Source: Prochlorococcus sp. scB241_528O2 (GTDB lineage: Bacteria; Cyanobacteriota; Cyanobacteriia; PCC-6307; Cyanobiaceae). Taken from it: DNA of 64,000 nucleotides. The stretch is from NCBI GenBank assembly GCA_000634115.1, contig JFLJ01000137.1:1-64000 (forward strand), given 5' to 3'. Position numbers and translations under genes: made by a program. A model generated the notes under the pieces. It searched no databases, was not told the DNA's origin, and worked only from the letters and a program-made list of their open reading frames with translations. Position 1 is the stretch's first letter. The number at the start of each line of letters is the position of its first letter. Shown here in pieces: positions 56,251-64,000 of the stretch.

Positions 56251-56794
56251 AAACAATTTACCAAGTTGGAGGCAAGATTTAAAATCTTCTCGAAATAAAG
56301 AGGGTAAATCACCTTCTAATAGATGGGTTCAACTTGCAACAATTAGCGAAAGGAATAAGCCTAGGTTAAGAACAGTAGTGTTCAGAGGATGGAATAAAGA
56401 TAGTTCAATGATTATTTTTACCGATAGAAGAAGTGAAAAAATTGAGCATTTAAAATCTAACCCTAATGCAGAAATATTATGGTTTTTTTTTAAAACCAAT
56501 TCACAATTTAGATTCAAAGGGAAAATAATTGAGTTAACTGATAACAAAGATTATTGGGATACATTATCTGAAAAATCAAAATCTACTTGGTTTTGGGGAT
56601 CTCCTGGAAAGAAAATAAACCCAAACTTGCAATCTGCTTATAAAACATTACCCAATCTACCTAAGTCAGAAAATTTTGTAGTTCTAAACTTTGAAATCGA
56701 TTCAGTAGATCTTCTTAAATTAGAACAACCTATTCATAAAAGATATATATGGGAAAAGAAGAAGAAATGGAAAAAAACAGAAATTAATCCATAA
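56243..56794 (+). CDS. FMN-binding pyridoxamine-5'-phosphate-oxidase-like protein
   Basis: WVQLATISERNKPRLRTVVFRGW, FTDRRSEKIEHLKSNPNAEILWFF. Confidence 0.85.
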   Translation: MFENNLPSWRQDLKSSRNKEGKSPSNRWVQLATISERNKPRLRTVVFRGWNKDSSMIIFTDRRSEKIEHLKSNPNAEILWFFFKTNSQFRFKGKIIELTDNKDYWDTLSEKSKSTWFWGSPGKKINPNLQSAYKTLPNLPKSENFVVLNFEIDSVDLLKLEQPIHKRYIWEKKKKWKKTEINP

Positions 56795-56868
56795 ATATTT
56801 CTAAATTGTATAGTTAGGTTGAAAAAGATATAATCATCGGTCAATTTTAAAAAAGAAGCATTATTCAT

Positions 56869-57042
56869 ATGAATTTCTCAGAAATTCCAGAAAACCCTTT
56901 TATCTTTTTATCATGGGTAACTGCTATAGGTCTTTTTATAAGTCTTTCTGAAGCAACAATTAAGATTAAGCTAGAGAAGAAAAACTCTTATCGTAAAAGG
57001 ATAGAAATGATTAAAAGTCTTTACCCTAATAAATTAGTTTGA
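56869..57042 (+). CDS. Small 57-aa hypothetical protein (not in ORF track)
   Basis: Hand translation: MNFSEIPENPFIFLSWVTAIGLFISLSEATIKIKLEKKNSYRKRIEMIKSLYPNKLV*; one TM segment, basic C-terminus. Confidence 0.55.
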   Translation: MNFSEIPENPFIFLSWVTAIGLFISLSEATIKIKLEKKNSYRKRIEMIKSLYPNKLV

Positions 57043-57585
57043 GGTATCCGAAAGAATATTTTCTTGAAGATATTGGAAAAAACCACCTTTGCTTTGTTTT
57101 TCTTTAATTTCAGAATCCTTAGAAGATTTTGATTTTTTTGAAGATATAGTTTCTTCTACAACTTCTGATTTAAGGATTCTAATTATAACTTCATCTAAAG
57201 AAAAATTACCAGGCCCTGTTAAAGCAATTGAAGTTGCTGAAGCAAAATATAGAAGTAAAAGTTCGAGTAAGAAAATATTAAATCCTGATGTAACAAGTGC
57301 GTGGTATATAGCGACAGAAATTGTTCCAACAATAGCTAGAGCGCCGAATCTTGTAGCTAAACCGATGATTAATAACCAACTCCCACCAATTTCTGAGAAT
57401 GCTGCCAAATATGATAAAAATATTGGAAATGGAAGATGTAATGGTCTTACAAAAGCATCAGCAAAGTTTTCTATATTGGCCAATTTCTCATAACCGTGGT
57501 GAATAAGAACTGTTCCGGTTATAACTCTAAGAATTAATAAAGCTGTATCTTTGCTGAACGACTTAGTAAGAATTGTTGAAAGCAC
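57034..57585 (-). CDS. DoxX-family membrane protein
   Basis: LRVITGTVLIHHGYEKLANIENFADAF, four TM; charged C-terminal extension. Confidence 0.88.
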   Translation of the reverse strand: MLSTILTKSFSKDTALLILRVITGTVLIHHGYEKLANIENFADAFVRPLHLPFPIFLSYLAAFSEIGGSWLLIIGLATRFGALAIVGTISVAIYHALVTSGFNIFLLELLLLYFASATSIALTGPGNFSLDEVIIRILKSEVVEETISSKKSKSSKDSEIKEKQSKGGFFQYLQENILSDTSN

Positions 57586-57721
57586 TATAAAAAAATTATC
57601 CTTAAGTAAAAATAACTAGTCACAGATTCCATCGTGGATTAAACAGTGAAAGTCGTACCTATTTAAGTATTTATACTTAGCTAACTAGGGAATTCTTTTT
57701 CTGGTTCAGAATTTACCTAAG

Positions 57722-58876
57722 TTAAAAATTATTTTTTGAATGATTCTCCAATATTCTTTGATTTATTTTGGGTATATTTTCTTTAAATTTAAAAAACCCT
57801 TTCTTGGCGAACTGCCACGCAAATAAATCTTCATCTCTCACTAGATTAAATATATTTTTATTGTGTAAATTCTTAAATTTAATTATAAAGTCATAATTTT
57901 CTCCCACTCCAGGGTAAATAATGTCTATTTGATTAATATTTCTAAAAGTAACTTCCAGTAAATTAGGATCAATCTGTTCAACATTATCAAATTTCTCTAC
58001 GAATTCAGATACCAATTCTTGTTTAAATTTAAAAACAGAGGCAGACAATTGGATTTGTCTTTGTTCATTCTTTAAAAGGATAATGTAAATCTTTTTATAG
58101 CTTGGAAGTAAATCTTTTAGAGTTGCAAAGTGCAGGTCATTTTCAAACATAATCAGATTATCTGATTTAGGATTCATATCATTTTTATAAATCTCATCTT
58201 CTAATGTTATTTGATTAGATTCTTCAAGAAAAATTTGTTGATTACTTATTTTTTCTGAATTAAATCTATTATTTGAAAATTTTCTGAGGTTTGATGATGA
58301 AAAAAGATATTGCTTTCCCTTCGTTTGCAATCCTCCGACCCATCTCCAGCTAAGGAGATTAGAGGCAGCATCACCATCAAAAAGATATTTAAAGAAAAAC
58401 TTTGCTCCCAATTGCCATGGGAGGCCTAAATTAAATATCCAAGTACTCGCAAACCACATTCTTGTATGATTATGCAAATAGTTGTACTGCTTTAATTCAT
58501 GGACCCAAGAATTAAAAAAATCTATTTCTGTATTGCCATTAGTTGCTCTTTCATATAGCTCATAATCAAAATCGAGGTTGTTTTCTGAAATAAAATTTCG
58601 CCAAACTTTAGGTCTATTTTCCATCCACCCTTTCCAGTAAACTCTCCAAAATATTTCTTCAACAAATTTAGTTGAATTTTTGATTTTGTACTTACTTTTA
58701 ATATCATGAATCAGATCATATTCCGATAATATTCTATGAGTAATGAAAGGTGATAATTTTGAAACTGATCCTTCATTATTTGGCCCAAAATCAAAATTTC
58801 TTAACTTTGCATAATCATTAATTTTGTATTTCGCAAAATTTTCCCAAAGATTTTGAGCTTTTAATAAAAATGACAT
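57722..58876 (-). CDS. Photolyase/cryptochrome-like FAD-binding protein, apparently permuted domain order
   Basis: YLHNHTRMWFASTWIFNLGLPWQLGAKFFFKYLFDGDAASNLLSWRWVGGLQTKGKQYLF matches the photolyase FAD-binding domain, located N-terminally. Confidence 0.8.
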   Translation of the reverse strand: MSFLLKAQNLWENFAKYKINDYAKLRNFDFGPNNEGSVSKLSPFITHRILSEYDLIHDIKSKYKIKNSTKFVEEIFWRVYWKGWMENRPKVWRNFISENNLDFDYELYERATNGNTEIDFFNSWVHELKQYNYLHNHTRMWFASTWIFNLGLPWQLGAKFFFKYLFDGDAASNLLSWRWVGGLQTKGKQYLFSSSNLRKFSNNRFNSEKISNQQIFLEESNQITLEDEIYKNDMNPKSDNLIMFENDLHFATLKDLLPSYKKIYIILLKNEQRQIQLSASVFKFKQELVSEFVEKFDNVEQIDPNLLEVTFRNINQIDIIYPGVGENYDFIIKFKNLHNKNIFNLVRDEDLFAWQFAKKGFFKFKENIPKINQRILENHSKNNF

Positions 58877-59150
58877 TTTCTGATTACTTTAAAAAATTTT
58901 TGTATTGATAGAAATTTCAAAATTAATCTAAAAATCAAGTCTTGAAATTTTCTATTTCACTTTTAAGTAAATATGTTTGATTGAAGTATTTAATATAAAC
59001 TCCTAATCAGTACATTTTATACTTATAAATCTCTCTCTGCGTAGGAAGATATTTAGTTGTCAATTATTTTTAAATCTAGTTTGATTTTTTAAATTTTTAT
59101 TGAAGATGAAAATTTTTATTGAAGATTTTTAATTATTTATCAGAATTACT

Positions 59151-59901
59151 ATGAATACTTTATTAGAGAAAAATGTTAAGTATTTAGATGAGCAATATAG
59201 AATAGGTGAAGGTATAACTTCTGATGAGGCATTTAAGCAACTTGAGAAGCTCTTAAGACCTGCTGATCAAGAATTTGACTACTTTAATCAAATAAATAAT
59301 AGACTCTTGCCAAAATTAGCTAAAGAAAATTATAAAGATTTTTTGGGAAGTTTATTAACAAAAACAAGACTAAGCATTCAACCCAAAATTAATGGTTGCG
59401 CTATTGCAATTAGATATGTAAATGGCAGCTTTAATAAAGCTATTACAAAAAAAAGGATTTGATGTCTCAAGCAAAATTAAACAAATTAAAAATGTCCCCG
59501 ATTGTATTCCTATCAAACGAGATTTTCAAATTAGAGGTGAACTATACGCTACAAATCAAGTTGCAGGAATTTCTCAAAGAATTGCAAGAAAATACCTGAA
59601 ATATAAGAAAGGAATTGCAGAAAGTCTCAGCTTTTGTTGTTTCCAAATACTTAATGGAAGACTTAACCAATATGAAACCCTTAACTATCTTAAAAAATGT
59701 GGCTTTAGCACCCCTCACAGTTACTTCACAAATCTTACAAGCAAAGTCGAAATATATAAAAAAAATTGGTTAGAGAGAAAAATATTTGTGAAATATCCAA
59801 CTGATGGGATAGTTATTAAAATAAATAGTCGGAAACTACAGTTAATTAGAGAGAGAAGCTTATCTCAAAATAAAGAATGGCAATATGCAATTGAAAAATA
59901 A
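59151..59901 (+). pseudogene. Frameshifted NAD-dependent DNA-ligase-like adenylation domain
   Basis: ORFs 59151-59462 and 59422-59901 join across an A8 run (59447-59454) to give continuous LigA-like sequence (LSIQPKINGCAIAIRY...ITKKGFDVSSKIKQ...IRGELYA...YPTDGIVIKIN). Confidence 0.75.
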
Positions 59902-60010
59902 TATTAACTAGTACCTTCAAAAAAGAGCTCACGATACTGACTTCCATTATTTACAGTATGAAAGTAATTAATTTTTGGTTAAATTCCAAAGCAATTTGCA
60001 GGATTACAAA

Positions 60011-60940
60011 ATGACTGCCACTATTTCTAGACCTAAAATTTCAAATTGGGAAACATCTAATATCCCTAACCTTGTTGGCAAAACAGCACTAATTACTGGT
60101 GCAAATAGTGGGCTTGGATACTTTACGGCAAAGGCCTTAGCAGAAAAAAATGCTCATGTAATCATTGCATGTAGAACCCTTGAAAAGGCTAATCAATCTA
60201 TCAAAAAGATTAAAGCAGATAATCCTGAAGGAATATTTACACCTTTAGAATTAGATTTATCAGATTTAAAAAATGTTGTTGATGTTCAGTACAAAATTTT
60301 TGATAATTTTCAAAATCTGGATTTACTAATCAATAATGCAGGCATAATGCATCCACCTAAAACACTTAGTGCCCAAGGATACGAAATACAATTTGCAGTT
60401 AATCACCTAGCTCATATGCTTTTGACCCTAAAGCTTCTTCCAATTATTGAAAAAAAAGAGGAATCGAGAATAGTCACGGTTACTTCTGGTGCACAATTTT
60501 TTGGCAAAGTTGGTTGGAAAAATCTGAAAGCAGAGAACTATTACAACAAATGGGAATCTTACGCCAATAGCAAATTGGCAAATGTAATGTTTGCTTTGGA
60601 ACTAAATGAGAACTTAAAGCACAAAAAAATACTTTCTTTAGCAGCTCACCCAGGAATAGCAAAAACAAATCTTTTTACTGCTCAAAAACCTAAACCTAGT
60701 CCAATAGAAACTTTCTCCATGGAATTATTTAGCCCTATTTTTCAATCTGCTGAGATGGGTGCTTTACCTCAACTTTTTGCAGCTACTTCACCAGATGCAA
60801 GAGGCGGTGATCATTATGGTCCTAAATTTAATTTCAGAGGTCATCCAAAACTATCTCCTACTTCTCCTTTTGCAATTAATAAAATAGAAAGAAAAAATTT
60901 ATGGGTGAAAAGTCTTGAAATATTAAGTAATTTCTTATAG
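60011..60940 (+). CDS. Short-chain dehydrogenase/reductase (protochlorophyllide-reductase-like)
   Basis: ALITGANSGLGYFTAKALA, LLINNAGIM, SYANSKLANVMFALEL; ATG at 60011 preferred over TTG at 59975. Confidence 0.88.
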   Translation: MTATISRPKISNWETSNIPNLVGKTALITGANSGLGYFTAKALAEKNAHVIIACRTLEKANQSIKKIKADNPEGIFTPLELDLSDLKNVVDVQYKIFDNFQNLDLLINNAGIMHPPKTLSAQGYEIQFAVNHLAHMLLTLKLLPIIEKKEESRIVTVTSGAQFFGKVGWKNLKAENYYNKWESYANSKLANVMFALELNENLKHKKILSLAAHPGIAKTNLFTAQKPKPSPIETFSMELFSPIFQSAEMGALPQLFAATSPDARGGDHYGPKFNFRGHPKLSPTSPFAINKIERKNLWVKSLEILSNFL

Positions 60941-61201
60941 ATTTTTCATTTTTACTAACTTTAGAAAATACTTCAAGATATGTAATTCACTCTCTGAGAG
61001 TTTCATGAATTCCATTAAGGAATCATAATTTTTTTCATCAATTTTTTTTGATAATTGAATTAAACTATGATGGTTTTCATTAACAAAGCGCTCAGCAATT
61101 TGAGATGGGGTTAAACCCTTTTCTATTAATTGACCTGGAGCATTTTTCTCCCACTTTTCATAAAACCAAGAGAACCAATATTTTGCAGTATTATCTTCCA
61201 T
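60935..61201 (-). CDS. Small conserved hypothetical protein
   Basis: 88 aa, YWFSWFYEKWEKNAPGQLIEKGLTPSQIAERFV; clean reading frame. Confidence 0.6.
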   Translation of the reverse strand: MEDNTAKYWFSWFYEKWEKNAPGQLIEKGLTPSQIAERFVNENHHSLIQLSKKIDEKNYDSLMEFMKLSESELHILKYFLKLVKMKNL

Positions 61202-61300
61202 TAAAAAAATTTTATTCAGAGAATTTATAAATATTTAAGAATGATCTTATGATTGAATTAACCCTCAAACACCTTTAATATAAATTCAATTATAAATTTA

Positions 61301-62707
61301 ATGATAGATAATAATCATTTATGTAAAAGAAAAAATATTAATCTTGTAATTGGATTAGGTAAATCTGGATTTTGGGCTGCCAAGTATTTGAGAAGCATCG
61401 ATAAGAGAGTAATTGTTTGGGAAAGCAAAGATGGGGAAGAATTCTTAAAAACAAAAACAGAATTGGAGGAACTTAATATAGATGTTTCTCTGAATCAAGA
61501 ATTTGTGTTTGAAGAAATTAATCCCTTTGTAAAAGATATTGAATCTGTTGTTGTAAGTCCATCAATACCATATGACCATGAAACTATTATTAAATTAAAA
61601 AAAGAGGGAATTAAAGTAATTGGAGAAATTAATATTGCATGGGGAATTTTAGAAGACACAAATTGGATAGGTATTACTGGCACTAATGGTAAGACTACTG
61701 TTACTCATTTACTAAGCCATATACTCTGCGAGACTGAATTAAATGCTCCTTTTGCTGGAAATATTGGTACACCTTTATGTAAATATGCTTACTATAAGAA
61801 ACAAGAAAAAATTGACTGGGTTGTAGCTGAATTAAGCAGTTATCAAATAGAAATATCTCCTGAAGTAAAACCTAATATTGGAATCTGGACAACCTTCACA
61901 GAAGATCATCTTGAAAGACATAAAACACTTGAAAACTATTTCAACATAAAAAAAAGCTTGCTAGAAAAATCAGGTTTTAGAATTTATAATTATGACGATA
62001 AAAATCTAAGAAATCACTATAGTTCACTATCAAAAGGGATTTGGATAACAACTAGTTTCGATAAATCAAATTTCATTAAATGCGATTATTGGATAGATGA
62101 TCAAGCATTCATTGTTGAGAGAGGGAAGAGACTATTCAAACTTGAACATTTTTCTTTAAAAGGAATGCATAATCTTCAAAATCTTTTATTGGTAATAGCA
62201 GCAGCAAGAAAAGTTGGATTATCTGGGAATAAGATTAAAGATTCTTTATCTAATTACAAACAATTACCGCATAGGATGGAAACAATTTATAAAAATAATG
62301 ATCTGGAAATAATTAATGATAGTAAAGCTACAAATTTTGATTCATCTATTGCAGGAATAAGTTCAATAGAAGGTCAAATAATTATTATTGCTGGAGGTAG
62401 ATTAAAAGGCAATGAATATAGTGAGTGGATAAAAGTTTTAAAGAAAAAAGTTAAATGTGTTTTCCTTTTTGGCGAAAGCTCAAAAGCCCTAAAAATAGCG
62501 CTTATTAATGAAGGATTTAAAAAAGATATTTTTGAATTTTCAGAACTCAAAGAGCTTTTAAATTTTGTTTTTAATTATTTGCAAAATAACAGTTTTGAAA
62601 CATTATTATTCTCACCTGCTTGCTCTAGTTTTGATCAATTTAAAAATTATGAAGAGCGTGGAGATTATTTCAAGAAACTAATAAGTGAAAAATTAAGGGT
62701 TCATTAA
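61301..62707 (+). CDS. murD: UDP-N-acetylmuramoylalanine--D-glutamate ligase
   Basis: [36 protein letters not shown]. Confidence 0.97.
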   Translation: MIDNNHLCKRKNINLVIGLGKSGFWAAKYLRSIDKRVIVWESKDGEEFLKTKTELEELNIDVSLNQEFVFEEINPFVKDIESVVVSPSIPYDHETIIKLKKEGIKVIGEINIAWGILEDTNWIGITGTNGKTTVTHLLSHILCETELNAPFAGNIGTPLCKYAYYKKQEKIDWVVAELSSYQIEISPEVKPNIGIWTTFTEDHLERHKTLENYFNIKKSLLEKSGFRIYNYDDKNLRNHYSSLSKGIWITTSFDKSNFIKCDYWIDDQAFIVERGKRLFKLEHFSLKGMHNLQNLLLVIAAARKVGLSGNKIKDSLSNYKQLPHRMETIYKNNDLEIINDSKATNFDSSIAGISSIEGQIIIIAGGRLKGNEYSEWIKVLKKKVKCVFLFGESSKALKIALINEGFKKDIFEFSELKELLNFVFNYLQNNSFETLLFSPACSSFDQFKNYEERGDYFKKLISEKLRVH

Positions 62708-62734
62708 TCCATTTTTTGTTCAAATATCATTAAG

Positions 62735-62762
62735 TTATTTCAGGTCGGTCATCACAACCCTC
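62735..62762 (-). promoter_or_regulatory. Hairpin-containing intergenic element of unknown function (copy B)
   Basis: Minus strand GAGGGTTGTGATGACCGACCTGAAATAA, similar to 49958-49988. Confidence 0.3.
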
Positions 62763-62822
62763 TCCCCCCTAGCAAATATTCACTTAATTGGTTAGATTTT
62801 GATTATAAATTTACTACCAACA

Positions 62823-63137
62823 ATGAGTGAATCTAACAATTTACCTCAAGCAATAAGTCATAAAAAATTAAGTTACTTGATGATTAAGGCACAAAAAGAT
62901 TCTCATTTTTCTGATGAATTAGCAGAAATAGAAAGTCCCGAAAAAAGAGAATTTGAAGAGTTAATAAACAATTGGGAAGCTTCAACTAAAAAAGTAGTTA
63001 ATGAGCTATCAAAAAGAAAAGAAAATTTACTAAAAGATAAATCACCAGATTCTTTAATTGCTCTTGGTGCTATGGAAGTTCACCTTAACATGGCTTTGCA
63101 AGCCTTAAATGCATTTAATAAAGGAATTGATGGGTAA
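62823..63137 (+). CDS. Conserved cyanobacterial hypothetical protein
   Basis: MSESNNLPQAISHKKLSYLMIKAQ...; ATG at 62823 preferred over TTG at 62799. Confidence 0.7.
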   Translation: MSESNNLPQAISHKKLSYLMIKAQKDSHFSDELAEIESPEKREFEELINNWEASTKKVVNELSKRKENLLKDKSPDSLIALGAMEVHLNMALQALNAFNKGIDG

Positions 63138-63151
63138 AAGTAACGTATAAA

Positions 63152-63886
63152 TTACAAGGAAGGCATCGAAAATAAGAGAAAATCTAGTTCTTTTTCAGTA
63201 TCTATAGAGACATCATCATAATAATTAACTTCAAAACCCAAGCCATCACCCGATTCGAGACATATATTTGAATTGGAGTCTTTACTTTTTAATAAAAGAT
63301 TACCTTCTATTATTTGTATCCAATTATATTTATCAATTTTTAATGGCAATTTTTTTTCTTTAATTGGCTTATATTTACAACGCCATAAAGAGATACTTTG
63401 ATTTAGAGAAAGCTTATTATTTTTAGCGTCTTTGTAATTATAAATAAGATTGTCCCAGAACTTTTCATTTAATGAAATTTGATCATATCGAGGTTTGATA
63501 TTTTCTTTTTGAGGGTATATCCAAATCTGGAACAACTTACAGGTCTCATTTTCTTCATTCTTCTCGCTATGAGAGATTCCAGTACCTGCAGACATAACTT
63601 GTACTTCATCTTTGTGAATTTTTCCAAGATTGTTTAACGAGTCTCTATGAGTTATTGCTCCTTTTGTTACGACAGTAATAATTTCCATATTTGCATGAGA
63701 ATGTGTATTAAATCCTGCATTAGGAGAAATAATATCTTCGTTTATAACTCTAATTTTCCCAAAATTATCCCATTTTGGATCTCTATGCTCTGCGAAAGAA
63801 AATGAATGCATTGAATGCAGCCAATCTCTTCTTGATAAAAATCTATCATCGGATTTTCTTATTTTAATAATATTAAAAACCATCAA
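63152..63886 (-). CDS. Pirin-family cupin protein
   Basis: GFNTHSHANMEIITVVTKGAITHRDSLNN, VQVMSAGTGISHSEKN. Confidence 0.93.
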   Translation of the reverse strand: MMVFNIIKIRKSDDRFLSRRDWLHSMHSFSFAEHRDPKWDNFGKIRVINEDIISPNAGFNTHSHANMEIITVVTKGAITHRDSLNNLGKIHKDEVQVMSAGTGISHSEKNEENETCKLFQIWIYPQKENIKPRYDQISLNEKFWDNLIYNYKDAKNNKLSLNQSISLWRCKYKPIKEKKLPLKIDKYNWIQIIEGNLLLKSKDSNSNICLESGDGLGFEVNYYDDVSIDTEKELDFLLFSMPSL

Positions 63887-64000
63887 AATTAAATAGAATA
63901 AAAAAATTCTAAATAATTAGAAAAATATTTGTAAAATTTTTTGATAAATTATTCCTAAAAAAAAGCAAATATCAAATTTAAAAACTTATTTTACTCTGAG

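Noticed and set aside
62761-62770. C-rich tract CTCCCCCCT as a Yfr1-type sRNA motif
   Set aside because: The Yfr1 core as I recall it (ACTCCTCACAC) is not present; only the hairpin similarity with the 49.96 kb element is retained.

Overview
This is a gene-dense, AT-rich window from a marine picocyanobacterium. Gene content and order (purC-purD-nblS-kaiC-kaiB-rplU with no kaiA, short intergenic gaps, small Hli protein, ClpR/ClpP pair) fit Prochlorococcus, most likely a high-light-adapted lineage; this is inferred from the sequence and recall, with no database search. Most of the window is core metabolism: murA, argD, folC, miaB, ddl, ftsQ, ftsZ, panB, hemW, clpR/clpP, ilvC, cobD, hupB, glgX, a GPH-family sugar permease (probable glcH ortholog), plsY, pyrF, tyrS, pepA, msrA, lpxB/lpxA/fabZ/lpxC/bamA, purC, purD, nblS, kaiC/kaiB, rplU/rpmA, truB, rnz, petF, prmA, serA and murD. 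There are four tRNAs (Leu-CAA, His-GTG, Gly-TCC, Val-GAC) and an SRP RNA. I saw no CRISPR array, prophage or IS element. The observations most worth a second look are: (1) a photolyase/cryptochrome-like protein whose domains appear to be in swapped (circularly permuted) order; (2) a truncated NAD-dependent DNA-ligase-like gene split by a frameshift at an A8 run, with a KxDG to KxNG active-site change; (3) two overlapping 34- and 36-codon membrane mini-ORFs missing from the ORF track, and a third missed 57-aa ORF; (4) a hairpin-containing intergenic motif present twice, 13 kb apart on opposite strands; (5) seven convergent gene pairs that overlap at their stop codons, and a strong terminator embedded in the coding sequence of the opposing gene.
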